NCBI RefSeq assembly: GCF_015644725.1
Contig: NZ_CP064795.1
Location: 1,424,501-1,488,500 of the forward strand
Length of the DNA: 64,000 nt
Direction of reading: 5' to 3'
Origin: Salinimonas marina
GTDB lineage: Bacteria > Pseudomonadota > Gammaproteobacteria > Enterobacterales > Alteromonadaceae
The position numbers and the translations under genes were made by a program. A model generated the notes under the pieces. It did not search any database. It was not told where the DNA came from and saw only the letters and a list, made by a program, of their open reading frames with translations. Below are positions 20,482-30,175 of the stretch, piece by piece (positions within the stretch are counted from its first letter, which is position 1; every line of letters starts with the position of its first letter).

Positions 20482-22361
20482 ATGAAACACAAGATGTTTG
20501 CCGACACCCTGGCATTGTTGGCCGGTATAGAAGCCATCGACTATTGGTTTGCCGGGCAGTTTACCCCGCAGGAAAATGAACAACAGCAAGACTGGTTTAT
20601 GCTGCTGGTGGGATTAAGTGTATTTCAACGCCAGGGGCATACCTGTGCAGATTTACGCCAGTTGGCGGGAAAGCGTTTTTTTGATGATGCGGAACAGTCG
20701 TTACCAGGCTGGCAGTATCCGGACCTGGACCGGCTTGCAACAGTGGCCGCCGAGGGAGTGAACCTGCCGCAGGTGGGGCCGGCGTTAATGCTGATTGGTA
20801 CCAGATTGTATAGTGGTCGTTACTGGCAATTTGAACAGGATATTGCCACCGCGCTGGCCCCAAAAATTATCAGCCAGCCTTTAAACAGCTCCCAATATCA
20901 GGCGCTTGAAAATGTATGGCCGGTATTGTTTAACACTGACAAAAGTGACACTCAGGATTGGCAGCAGGTGGCCACGGCCAGCGCGCTGCAACAAGGTTTT
21001 ACCATCATCAGCGGCGGGCCAGGGACCGGCAAAACCTATACCGTGACCCGTTTATTGCTGGCGCTGCAAACCATCGCCAGCCAGACCGTCCGCATAGTAC
21101 TTGCAGCGCCCACAGGTAAAGCGGCGCAGCGGATGAACGAGTCCATCACCGCCAGCCTGCAACAGCTTGATGGGAAGCTTGATGAGACATTGGTCGCCGC
21201 GATCCCCACCAATGCCGTAACCCTGCACCGGTTATTAGGGATTAACCGGTATGGCATTGATACCCGCCGGCATCAGCGCAATCTGTTGCACTGCGATGTG
21301 TTGATTGTTGATGAAGCCTCAATGATAGATATGGCGTTGATGGCACGCCTGGTGCGTGCCTTACCTGACACGGCGAGGCTGGTATTGGTAGGCGATGCGG
21401 ACCAGTTGCCGGCGGTGGAGTCAGGCAATGTACTGGAAGCTTTAACCGGCCCGCAGTCCTTTGCCGGGGTAAGCACGGGGCTGGCTAGCCATCTTACCCG
21501 GCTGTGCCCCCATCTTCCGGAACCTGAAACGACCAGTAAGAGCCGTGATTTTGTGCAGAGGCTGCAGGTTAGTCGGCGGTTTGCCGGGCATCTGGCCAAT
21601 GTCGCCACCGCTATCCGTCAGGGCGATAGCGACCAGGCGTGGCAACATATTCATACCTGTAGTGGTGCCGCCAGCGACCAGATATACGCGAATGAACAGG
21701 TACAGTCACTTGACGATGAGGCATTTGAACAGCACTTTGACCGGTTTGCCCGTGCGTGCTTTAGCGCGCAGCTGGATCCCACCCTCGGGCCGCAACAAGC
21801 GCTGATCGCGATGAATCGATGTCGTTGGCTTACGCCGGTGCGCCGGGGCCCCTTTGGGGTGGAAACCCTTAATCAGCGCATTGAACAGGCACTTAAGGTT
21901 TACCGGGGGCCGGTCAGTATATGCACTACGCCGGACGTCCGGTGATGGTGGTCGAAAATAACTATGCTCAGCAACTATTCAATGGTGATGTTGGCATTAT
22001 ATGGCCGGATGAGAACCAGCAGCTGAAAGCCTGGTTTGCCAGCGACATCGGTCTGCGCTCGATTAGCCTTACCCGGCTGCCTGCGGTGGAAACCGTATTT
22101 GCGATGACAGTTCACAAATCTCAGGGTTCAGAATTTGAGCAGGTGGTGATGTTACTGCCAGAGACAGGCAGTGCGCAAATCGCCAGTTTATGCAGTCGGG
22201 AGCTGTTGTACACCGGCATTACCAGGGCCAAAAAAGGCTGTACCCTTATAGGCACGGCTGAGCGCTTTAAGGGGATGGTGGGCCGACGCCAGCTACGTTT
22301 TTCGGGGTTGGCTGAAGTACTTGAACACCACGCGCAGCAATCAGCTACAAGGCCCGACTGA
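20482..22361 (+). CDS. recD: RecD subunit of exodeoxyribonuclease V (one frameshift as sequenced)
   Basis: RecD is the 5'-3' superfamily 1 helicase of RecBCD. Walker A is SGGPGTGKT at residues 177-185, the DEAS Walker B motif follows near 21310 (LIVDEASMID), and the C-terminal MTVHKSQGSEF and YTGITRAKKG motifs are present. The frame breaks near 21909; adding one G to the GGGGG run at 21905-21909 joins VYRGAGQYMHYAGRPVMVV and gives about 626 residues, close to other RecD proteins. The ATG follows the recB stop directly. As in recC and recB, the break sits in a homopolymer and is probably a consensus error. Confidence 0.93.
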
Positions 22362-22496
22362 GCCAGGTGCGGCTATGTGATGTAACCGCTTCAGCGTAGC
22401 TGACGCGGCTCGTTTTTACCGGACATCGATTTTTATTCGGTTGCAGGTGCTGCAACCAAAGTTATAGCTTTATGTTGACTCAAAACAGGGAGAACA

Positions 22497-24880
22497 ATGG
22501 TGCGTAAATGGTGGGCGTTAGCGTTAATTCTGAACTGCTCGGTAGTCTGGGCAGCATTACCCGGGATACAAGAATTCACCCGGGATATGTCTTATAAAGA
22601 GGGTTTTATTCCGTTTTATTACGATAAGGCCAGTGACAAAGTGTACCTGGAATTGTCGCGCTTTGATGCACCGTTATTGTTTCAAAGTTCATTGCCTTAT
22701 GGGGTAGGCTCAAACGATATCGGCCTGGATCGCGGTCAGTTAGGCGACACGCGTCTGGTGCAGTTTGAACGCTATGGCCACAAGGTCATGTTGAAACAGC
22801 TCAACACCCGGTTTCGGGCCCAAACCGATAACCAGGCAGAACAGGACAGTGTACAGGAAGCCTTTGCTGACTCTGTTATTGCCGGATTTAAAGTGGTGGC
22901 CGGCACCGACGATACGGTGCTTATTAATTACACTCCCTATTTGCTTACCGACGTTCACGGTATCGCCCTGCGGTTAGAACAAACCGGGCAGGGGAGCTAT
23001 AAAGCCGACGCTGGTCGTAGCGGCGTGTTCCTGCCCGCACCAAAGCGTTTGAGAAAAATACCGAGTTAGAAGCGCTGGTGACCTTCGGGGGCAGCAATCC
23101 GGGCAAATATGTACAGGCAGTGACCCCGGATCCCACCAGTATTACCGTGCATCTTCATCATAGCTTTATCGCGCTTCCCGACGACGGCTATGAGCCGCGG
23201 GCCTATCATCCCTACAGTGGTTACTGGAAAACCAGCTTTTTTGATTATGCCACCGGTATCAGTGAACCATTAGAGCAGCGCTACATTACCCGTCATCGCC
23301 TGGCCAAAAAAGATGTCGGGGCGAAACAATCAGAGCCGGTTGAGCCTATTGTGTATTACCTGGATCCGGGGATTCCCGAGCCGGTGATGAGCGCGCTTAA
23401 AGATGGCGCCAGCTGGTGGAACCAGGCGTTTGAGGCGGCTGGGTATACCAATGCCTTTCAGGTGAAGGTGTTACCCGCAGACGCCGACCCGATGGACGTG
23501 CGCTACAATGTGATTCAGTGGGTGCACCGGGCCACACGAGGCTGGTCCTATGGTAGCTCGGTTGTTGATCCGCGCACCGGCGAGATCATCAAAGGGCATG
23601 TGACCCTGGGATCGCTTCGGGTCCGCCAGGATTATCTGATTGCCCTGGGGCTGACCAGTCCGTTTGCTGATACCAAACAAACCGACGAGCAGCAGCAGAT
23701 GGCATTGGATCGCATTCGTCAGTTGTCAGCCCATGAGGTAGGCCATACTCTGGGGGTCGCTCATAACTTTGCGGCAAGCGAAGATGGCCGCGAATCGGTG
23801 ATGGATTATCCGCACCCGCAAATTACCCTAAACAATGGCGAAATCTCCCTGGCCAATGCTTACGATAAAGGCATGGGGCAGTGGGACCTGCATGCGATTG
23901 CCTATGGTTATCAGGATTACCCCGAGGAGGCCCAGGAGCAGGCCGGACTTGCCCGGCAGATTAAACAAAGCCGGGAGGCGGGACTCAGCTTTAAAACTGA
24001 CTTTGATACCCGTTCATCTGCCAGCGCGTCGGCCAACGGCCATCTGTGGGAAAACGGCGCCGATCCGTTGCAAGAGTTGAACAAAATGGTGCGGATCCGG
24101 GAACTGGCACTGCAGAACATGGGCCTTGCTACTTTACCTGACAACCGCAGTTTGTCGGCCCTTGAAGATGCCCTGGTGCCGGTATATCTGCTGCATCGGT
24201 TTGCGGTGGTCGCCGCCGCTAAACAGGTGGGCGGACTGGTTTATGAATACGAGCAAAAAGGGGATTATGCGAAGCCGAAGGGACAACAACCGGTGGCAGC
24301 AGCAATTCAGAAACAGGCAATAAAAGCCGTTTTGGATACCACCACCGCGGAATTTTTGCGGTTACCCGAGTCACTTATCAAGCTGATCCCGCCGACTGCC
24401 TATGGCGATGATATTACCCGTGAACATTTCAACGGACGTATGGGGCTGCCCCTGGATCCGGTATCTGCTGCCGCCTCGGCAGCAAACTACAGTCTGGGAC
24501 TGCTGCTCACCCCGCAGCGGCTTAACCGGTTGGCCTGGCAGGCGAGTCAGGCGCGCGGACTGCCGGGCGTGCATGCCCTCACATTACGCATTTTTGAGCA
24601 GCACTGGTATAACAACAAAAGCGCCGACTACGGCTTGCAGAAGCGTTTGCGTATGGTCGCACTCAATGCCGTAATGCAAGCGGTGCAAAACCCGGAGCTG
24701 GCGCCGGAGGTCAGACTGGAAATGCAGTCGGTATTGTATAAATTCACTGACTGGCTTAAACAAGACAGTGGCCTGATGGAAGCCGGGGTGCTGCATCAGC
24801 AGATGACCCATTACTGGCAGACCGGCCAGTGGCAGGCAGGCTTTGAGGTGCCGGCGTTGCCCCCAGGCTCCCCCATCTGA
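22497..24880 (+). CDS. Secreted zinc-dependent metalloprotease, DUF5117/DUF4953-like (one frameshift as sequenced)
   Basis: The protein begins with a clear Sec signal peptide (MVRKWWALALILNCSVVWA) and an AGGGAG ribosome-binding site lies 6 bases before the ATG. The N-terminal region resembles the DUF5117 domain (EGFIPFYYDKASDKVYLEL), and the central catalytic motif HEVGHTLGVAHNF at about 23732-23770 is the extended HExxHxxGxxH zinc site of metzincin-like proteases, followed by SVMDYPHP. The frame is broken near 23036; adding one C to the CCC run at 23034-23036 joins LPRTKAFEKNTELEALVTF and yields about 794 residues. The substrate is unknown. The gene lies 135 bases after recD and converges on the AstE-like gene. 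I expect the real gene to be intact. Confidence 0.87.
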
Positions 24881-24897
24881 AATACCCCGTTGCAGGC

Positions 24898-24921
24898 AGA
24901 CGGACCCGGGCGGGTTCGTCT
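24898..24921. terminator. Hairpin between convergent genes
   Basis: AGACGGACCC and GGGTTCGTCT pair around a GGGC loop with one wobble. It lies between the stops of two convergent genes and touches the stop codon of the minus-strand gene. No T tract follows on either strand, so termination by it is uncertain. Confidence 0.4.
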
Positions 24922-26049
24922 ACTCGCTTTCGGTTAAGGTGTAATACTGGGTAAAGACCTTGTACAACTGCGTACCGCTTAGTACCGACGCGGACGGGAA
25001 GTGCAAAATAGGAATGAGGTCGCACGGCGCGGTTAGAGTAAACGTTGCGTTTTCATTATCCAGCTCATCGATATTCAGCACCCGGGCCAGTGGCTCGCCT
25101 TTACTGACCGGGCTGCCCGGGCGCGCGCAGTATTCCACCATGCCGCCAAAATCGGTGTACAGGGTTTTATAATTTGCCAGCTCCACACCTACCCGACGCA
25201 TTGCTTTGGGTTGAAAGCGTGTTTCATTCAATACCCCGCGCTGATTCAGATAAGTAAGAATGCTGATGGCGTCCTGTTCACCGTCATCAAAATGAACCAC
25301 TTCCTGAGACCCCATCTCCAGGGTCATCGCTTCGATGCCAAAATCCGGCGTCTCGCCGAAGCGTTCAGCCAGTGCGGATTGCAACGTCCACCACGGGCAA
25401 AAGGTGGCTTCGTCCAGGGCCCCGGCAAAAACATTAGGAATAAATATACAGTGCTCGATGTTAAAGCAGTAGGCCGCGGCGCGGGCATTCTGCGGGATAT
25501 AGATATGCCGCGCCGAGACCGGGCCGTTATGTAAATCCAGCACATAATCAGCATCAACCGCCAGCCGCTGCAATTGCAAGTTGAGTTGTTGGGCCAGTCC
25601 CAGGCCCCAGGGCGACGCCAGCTTGTCTTCGATAGCCTCTTGCCAGTAAGCGCGAAAGCGTTGTTTGATTTGGCTCACGGGAGTACCGGATGCTACCGTC
25701 GCGGCAAACTCGAGTACCCGCGACTCATCATAAAAGTAACCCCGGTTCCAGTTGGTCCCATTCACCGGATCGAAGCGGCCCAGGGTGTACTCACCTGCTT
25801 TAATGTTGGTACCGATAGGATTGCAGTTGGGCACCAGTATCACTTCCCCTGAACCGCCAGCTTTTTTAGCTTTTGCAATAAATGAAAAATAACCACATTG
25901 CCCTGAACTTCGGCGCCGTGGATAGAGCTTTGAATATACACTTTGGGGCCAGGCCGCCCGGCGGTCAGCCGGTAAACCGGGACATTCATATTGCGACCCG
26001 AAGCATTTTGAGCCACCACCAAATGCGATTTGGTTACGGTAACGGACAT
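24920..26049 (-). CDS. Succinylglutamate desuccinylase/aspartoacylase-like zinc hydrolase (one frameshift as sequenced)
   Basis: This is an M14-like AstE/AspA family protein. Zinc-site features are SSIHGAEVQGN in the N-terminal part and VLDLHNGP later; NCNPIGTNI and a TLEMG motif with a possible catalytic Glu are also visible. A C-terminal barrel-like domain (KGEPLARVLN region) completes it. The frame is cut after LQKLKKLAVQG; adding one base to the run at 25846-25849 (GGGG on the coding strand) restores QGEVILVPNCNPIG and about 376 residues in all. I chose the ATG at 26049 because an AAGGGGATG element precedes it and the upstream residues look noncoding. Family members remove acyl groups from amino acids; the exact substrate is unknown. 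It lies just beyond the moeB stop on the same strand (80 bases), so the two may be cotranscribed. Confidence 0.85.
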
Positions 26050-26129
26050 ATCATCCCCTTGGAGAAAACAGAAAAAAAATGGCGTTGCGGCAGGAAATCC
26101 TGGTTTACCAGCACTCAGCGCAAGGCTTG

Positions 26130-26885
26130 TCAGGGACTTCCACACACGCTGCAAGCGGCTGACTTTGGCACCGTGAAAGTTTGCCACTGATGACAAAGCG
26201 CATCAAACAAAACCAGCTTACCTAAGGGCGGCTGGCCAAATTGTGCCAGCAGCTGCATGGCAATCAGGGCCTGTTGCAGGCCGATGATGGCGACCACTGG
26301 CGAAAAAATGCCCGACTCGGTACAGCTTGATACCGGGTCCGTAAACAGGTTGCCCAGACAGTGGTAACAGGGCATATCCGGCTCAAACCGGCTCACAAAC
26401 AACTGGCCTTCAAAGCGAATGGCGGCGCCACTTACCAGCGGCGTCAACGCATTAACACAGCTGTGATTGATTTGTTCCCGGGCAGTTTTATGGTCGGTGC
26501 AATCCAGTACCACATCGTGTTGGCGGGCCAGCGCATCCAGCTGCTGCGGATCAGGCCGGTAGTCACGGCAGTTTATCTGGCAGTCAGGGTTAAGTTGCTG
26601 CAACCGCTGCCTGGCAGCGGTTACCTTTGACTGGCCCACACTGGCATCGGTAAACAGGATCTGCCGGGGCAGGTTAGTGGCACTGACCGTATCGTCATCC
26701 ACCAGGGTGATCTGACCCACACCGCTGGCGACCAGGGACTGGGCCGCATGACAGCCCAGTCCCCCGACACCCATTACCAGCACCCTGGCATTTAACAAGC
26801 GCTCCTGGCCGTCCAGATCAATCTGTGGCAGCACGATTTGGCGGTTGTAACGCATTGCCTGGATTTTATTAAGACTATCAGACAT
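26130..26885 (-). CDS. moeB: Molybdopterin-synthase adenylyltransferase MoeB
   Basis: A 251-residue ThiF/MoeB/HesA protein that adenylates the C-terminal Gly of MoaD so that it can be thiocarboxylated. The N-terminal RYNRQIVLPQ motif, the nucleotide loop MGVGGLG at residues 38-44, the DDD segment, the LPRQILF segment with the adenylating Arg, and two zinc-binding CxxC pairs (CYHC and CSVC near the C terminus) are all present. Length is typical of MoeB. It is divergent from moaB with a 104-base gap that must hold both promoters, which supports a MoaD-related role over ThiF. A catalytic Cys candidate lies in SSCTESG. Confidence 0.92.
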   Translation of the reverse strand: MSDSLNKIQAMRYNRQIVLPQIDLDGQERLLNARVLVMGVGGLGCHAAQSLVASGVGQITLVDDDTVSATNLPRQILFTDASVGQSKVTAARQRLQQLNPDCQINCRDYRPDPQQLDALARQHDVVLDCTDHKTAREQINHSCVNALTPLVSGAAIRFEGQLFVSRFEPDMPCYHCLGNLFTDPVSSCTESGIFSPVVAIIGLQQALIAMQLLAQFGQPPLGKLVLFDALCHQWQTFTVPKSAACSVCGSP

Positions 26886-26989
26886 ACAAATGAGGGAATT
26901 TCAGAAATTTACCGGCCACGTTATAGCCACACTGGTTACTGGTACGATAACATTACCTTATTCGTTTCTTTTTGTCTGTTAAGAAAATT

Positions 26990-27499
26990 ATGTCGCAAGC
27001 TGCTGTTTCGCTTAATATAGCTGTACTAACGGTGTCTGATACCCGCACCGTCGCTGATGATAAATCCGGTCAGTATCTGGTTGATGCGCTAAAGGAAGCG
27101 GGTCATGTACTGGTGGACCGCGCCATTGTGAAAGACGATATCTACCAGCAGCGAGCCGTCGTCTCTGACTGGATTGCCCGGGACGACGTGCAGGCGGTGA
27201 TCAGCACAGGCGGCACCGGCTTTACCGGGCGTGATTCTACTCCTGAAGCATTAAGTGTGCTGTTCGATAAAACCGTAGATGGCTTTGGCGAGCTATTTCG
27301 TCAGTTAAGCTATGCAGAAATAGGCACCGCCACGATTCAATCACGGGCGTTGGCGGGTTTTGCAAATTCGACGGTCATTTTTTGCCTGCCAGGTTCAACC
27401 GGCGCCTGCCGTACGGGCTGGCAAAAGATTATCCGCAGCCAGCTCGACGCGCAGTTTCGGCCGTGTAACTTTGTCGGCCACCTGACCGGAGTCCTCTAA
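26990..27499 (+). CDS. moaB: Molybdenum cofactor biosynthesis protein MoaB
   Basis: A 169-residue MoaB/Mog-family protein that binds molybdopterin and is related to the adenylylation step before molybdenum insertion. Family motifs are LTVSDTRT, the ISTGGTGFTGRDSTPEA loop, and FCLPGSTGACRTGW. I chose the ATG at 26990; an upstream ATG six codons earlier (26972) lacks better support, and the chosen length matches E. coli MoaB. It is the first gene of the moaB-moaC-moaD-moaE-modA-modB-modC series; the next gene overlaps its stop. No moaA is present in this window, so the first step of the pathway must be encoded elsewhere. Confidence 0.93.
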   Translation: MSQAAVSLNIAVLTVSDTRTVADDKSGQYLVDALKEAGHVLVDRAIVKDDIYQQRAVVSDWIARDDVQAVISTGGTGFTGRDSTPEALSVLFDKTVDGFGELFRQLSYAEIGTATIQSRALAGFANSTVIFCLPGSTGACRTGWQKIIRSQLDAQFRPCNFVGHLTGVL

Positions 27500-27981
27500 T
27501 GAGCCAGCTTAGTCATCTGAATCAGCAGGGTGAAGCCAATATGGTGGATGTGTCGGACAAACCCGTCACCACCCGGGAAGCCACAGCCCAGGGCTTCTTA
27601 GTGGTCAGTCAGGAGGTGATCGAAGCGATCAGTGACGCGCGTATTGCTAAAGGTGATGTATTTGCGGTGGCGCGTATCGCTGGTATCCAGGGCGCCAAAC
27701 GCTGCAGTGATTTAATTCCGCTGTGTCATCCCCTGGCGCTGTCTAAGGTTGATGTTCAGTTTGAGATTGATACCGCCCAAAACCGCATAAAAGTGGTGTG
27801 CTGGTGTAAGCTAAATGGTCAGACCGGCGTAGAAATGGAAGCACTGACCGGCGTTAACATTGCCTTGTTGACACTGTTTGATATGTGTAAGGCGCTTGAC
27901 CCGGGAATGCGAATCGATGATGTTGGGGTAACCGATAAGCAAGGCGGGAAAACCGGCCACTGGAGACGTGACACCGTATGA
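27499..27981 (+). CDS. moaC: Cyclic pyranopterin monophosphate synthase MoaC
   Basis: A 160-residue MoaC. It converts the MoaA product 3',8-cyclo-GTP into cyclic pyranopterin monophosphate. Conserved segments seen are MVDVSDKPVTTREA near the start, KGDVFAVARIAGIQGAKR, the LIPLCHPLALSKV active-site region and the GVEMEALTGVNIALLTLFDMCK segment with the catalytic Lys near KALD. Start ATG overlaps the moaB stop (TAATG) and the stop overlaps the moaD start as ATGA, so translational coupling is likely. Confidence 0.96.
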   Translation: MSQLSHLNQQGEANMVDVSDKPVTTREATAQGFLVVSQEVIEAISDARIAKGDVFAVARIAGIQGAKRCSDLIPLCHPLALSKVDVQFEIDTAQNRIKVVCWCKLNGQTGVEMEALTGVNIALLTLFDMCKALDPGMRIDDVGVTDKQGGKTGHWRRDTV

Positions 27982-28223
27982 TCACTATTAAAACCTTTGC
28001 CCAGGTACGCGAGCTCAGTGGCTGTGCAGAAACGACTGCACTCTGGCAGCCGGATATGACCGTCAGCAGCCTGATGACGCAGCTGGTTAATCAGGACCCC
28101 GCGTGGTCGCAAGCGTTCTCCGGAAAGGTGCTTACAGCGGTAAATCAGACCATTTGTAGCACCGGGCAACCACTGAACGATAACGACGAGGTGGCTTTTT
28201 TTCCACCGGTAACCGGCGGTTAA
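27978..28223 (+). CDS. moaD: Molybdopterin synthase sulfur-carrier subunit MoaD
   Basis: An 81-residue ubiquitin-like sulfur carrier. It ends in the required Gly-Gly (FFPPVTGG), the C terminus that MoeB adenylates and that carries the thiocarboxylate used by MoaE. The NDNDEVAFFPPV segment is typical of the family. It overlaps moaC by four bases and is followed after one base by moaE, the partner subunit. Confidence 0.95.
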   Translation: MITIKTFAQVRELSGCAETTALWQPDMTVSSLMTQLVNQDPAWSQAFSGKVLTAVNQTICSTGQPLNDNDEVAFFPPVTGG

Positions 28224-28224
28224 T

Positions 28225-28695
28225 ATGTTTGCCCATATCTGCACGCAAGACTTCAACCAGCAAGCTTTATATGATGCCTTATTGGCGCAGTCACACCCGA
28301 TGCCCGGGGCGATAGTGACATTTACCGGCCTGGTGCGTGACTTTAACGCCAGTGGCGCTATTGACGGCATGAGCCTGGAGCATTATCCGGGGATGACAGA
28401 AAAAGCCATGCTCAGCCTGTTGGAGCAGGCCAGCCAGCGGTTTGGCCTGGCCGGGGCAGGGGCGGTACACCGGGTGGGCAAGCTGGCAAACTTTGAGCAA
28501 ATTGTCTGGGTTGGTTGCAGTGCTGCGCATCGCCAGGATGCCTTCGATGCCGCCAGTTTTGTCATGGATACCCTAAAACAGGCGGTGCCGATATGGAAAC
28601 AAGAATATCAGCAGGGCCAGGCCCGGTGGGTGGCACCGAAGGCCAGTGATGAACAGGCTGCTATGGCCTGGCTGGGCTCCTTCACAGATAAATAA
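28225..28695 (+). CDS. moaE: Molybdopterin synthase catalytic subunit MoaE
   Basis: A 156-residue MoaE, which with MoaD inserts the dithiolene sulfurs to form molybdopterin. Seen are GAIVTFTGLVRDFN, LEHYPGM, VHRVGKL, the SAAHRQDAF segment and the late active-site KQEYQQG followed by RWV; the two lysine/arginine-rich catalytic elements are in place. It lies one base after moaD and 14 bases before modA. Confidence 0.96.
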   Translation: MFAHICTQDFNQQALYDALLAQSHPMPGAIVTFTGLVRDFNASGAIDGMSLEHYPGMTEKAMLSLLEQASQRFGLAGAGAVHRVGKLANFEQIVWVGCSAAHRQDAFDAASFVMDTLKQAVPIWKQEYQQGQARWVAPKASDEQAAMAWLGSFTDK

Positions 28696-28709
28696 CCAGG
28701 GATAAAATA

Positions 28710-29498
28710 ATGGGGGTATTCGGTTTTGGTCTTCTGCGGCGCGGGAGCCTTTTCCTGACAGGGATGATGATATTGTGGTGTGGTGCGGTTCAGGCAGCCC
28801 CTCAGCCTTTGCATATTGCAGTAGCAGCCAACTTTGCCGAGCCAGCGCGTCTGATAGCCCGGCAATTTACCGATACGTACCATATTCCCACCCGCATCAC
28901 CGTAGCCTCCAGCGGTACCCTGTATGTTCAAATTACCCATGGGGCGCCATTTGATGTGTTTTTGTCGGCCGATGCCCGGCGCCCCCGCCAGCTGGTAGCG
29001 CAGCAACAGGCACATGCTGACTCTCTGCATTCTTATGCCCGGGGGCAGCTGGTGTATCTAACCCGCGGTCCTGCGCCACGTACGACTTCCCAGCTAAGCC
29101 GGCAATTACGGCAAAGTGACAGTCGGCTGGCCATGGCAAATCCCCGGTTGGCACCCTATGGGCTGGCCGCGAAACAGACCTTGCAGGCTCTGCAACTTTG
29201 GGAAGGGCAGAAGCTGGTGCCGGTGCTGGGCAAAAATGTATTGCAGGCCGTGCAGTATTTTCGGCTGAACACCGTGGCGCACGCCCTGGTGGCCGCTTCA
29301 CAACAGCCACAAGGGGAATACCAGCAGTTTGTGGTGCCTGCCAGTTTATATAAACCTATTATTCAGCAACTGGTGATCCCCGTGAGCGCCACGGAACCGG
29401 GCAGCGCCCGCAAGTTTATTGGCTTTTTGCTCTCTGATGCGGTGCAGCGGCAGCTGACCCAGTGGGGCTATTTGTGTGTCCGGGACGTATGTCAATGA
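28710..29498 (+). CDS. modA: Molybdate ABC transporter periplasmic binding protein ModA
   Basis: A 262-residue protein with a signal peptide of about 29 residues (hydrophobic LFLTGMMILWCGAVQAA). The mature part opens LHIAVAANFAEPARLIARQF and contains VASSGTLYVQI and GAPFDVFLSADA, the oxyanion-binding serines of ModA. It captures molybdate or tungstate in the periplasm for the ModBC pump. It directly follows moaE, so uptake and cofactor synthesis appear to be expressed together. Its TGA overlaps the modB ATG. Confidence 0.95.
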   Translation: MGVFGFGLLRRGSLFLTGMMILWCGAVQAAPQPLHIAVAANFAEPARLIARQFTDTYHIPTRITVASSGTLYVQITHGAPFDVFLSADARRPRQLVAQQQAHADSLHSYARGQLVYLTRGPAPRTTSQLSRQLRQSDSRLAMANPRLAPYGLAAKQTLQALQLWEGQKLVPVLGKNVLQAVQYFRLNTVAHALVAASQQPQGEYQQFVVPASLYKPIIQQLVIPVSATEPGSARKFIGFLLSDAVQRQLTQWGYLCVRDVCQ

Positions 29499-30175
29499 CT
29501 GGTGACTGGTCAGTGATTTGGCTCACCCTGAAACTGGCAGGGATCACCAGCGTGTTATTGTTAGTTATTGCTACGCCTCTGGCATGGTGGCTGGCGCGTT
29601 GGCAGCATCGCTTCAAACACTGGGTGTTAGCCGTAATAGCGCTGCCTTTGATATTGCCGCCCACCGTGCTGGGATTTTATTTGCTTATTGCCTTTGCTCC
29701 TGATGCCTGGCTGGGGCAGGTTTGGCAAGGCCTGACCGGCACTCAGCTAGCTTTTTCTTTTAGCGGATTGGTGCTGGGGTCGCTGATTTATTCGCTGCCC
29801 TTTGCGGTGCAGCCGCTGTATACCGGCTTTACCGGACTGGATAAACGCTATCTGGAGGTCGCACACACCCTGGGAATGAGCCGCTATGCCTGTTTTCGGC
29901 GCATTGTCATGCCTCTGTGCCAGTCGTATTTTATTATCGCCTTCGGGCTGAGCTTTGCCCATACCATCGGTGAATTTGGGGTGGTGCTGATGATTGGCGG
30001 CAATATTCCGCAGCATACCCAGGTGGTGTCGATTGCTTTGTATGACCATGTGGAGGCGGGTGATTATCGCAGTGCCCATACACTGGCATTCGGACTGTTG
30101 GTGTTTTCTTTTGCGCTTCTTAGTCTGTTATACCGGTTTAACCGCGGAGGAGGCCGGCAGTGGAATTTTCGGTAA
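29495..30175 (+). CDS. modB: Molybdate ABC transporter permease ModB
   Basis: A 226-residue inner-membrane permease with about five to six membrane segments, starting WSVIWLTLKLAGITSVLLLV. The ABC-permease coupling loop appears as EVAHTLGMSRYACFRRIVMPL followed by GLSFAHTIGEFGVVLMIGGN, the EAA motif area that contacts ModC. I chose ATG 29495, which overlaps the modA stop as ATGA; ATG 29489 is in frame two codons upstream and also possible. The next gene starts inside its last codons. Confidence 0.94.
   Translation: MTGDWSVIWLTLKLAGITSVLLLVIATPLAWWLARWQHRFKHWVLAVIALPLILPPTVLGFYLLIAFAPDAWLGQVWQGLTGTQLAFSFSGLVLGSLIYSLPFAVQPLYTGFTGLDKRYLEVAHTLGMSRYACFRRIVMPLCQSYFIIAFGLSFAHTIGEFGVVLMIGGNIPQHTQVVSIALYDHVEAGDYRSAHTLAFGLLVFSFALLSLLYRFNRGGGRQWNFR

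Noticed and set aside
13595-26049. Interpretation of recC, recB, recD, the protease and the AstE-like gene as real pseudogenes
   Set aside because: All breaks are single missing bases in short homopolymers with no other damage, and the essential infB shows the same defect.
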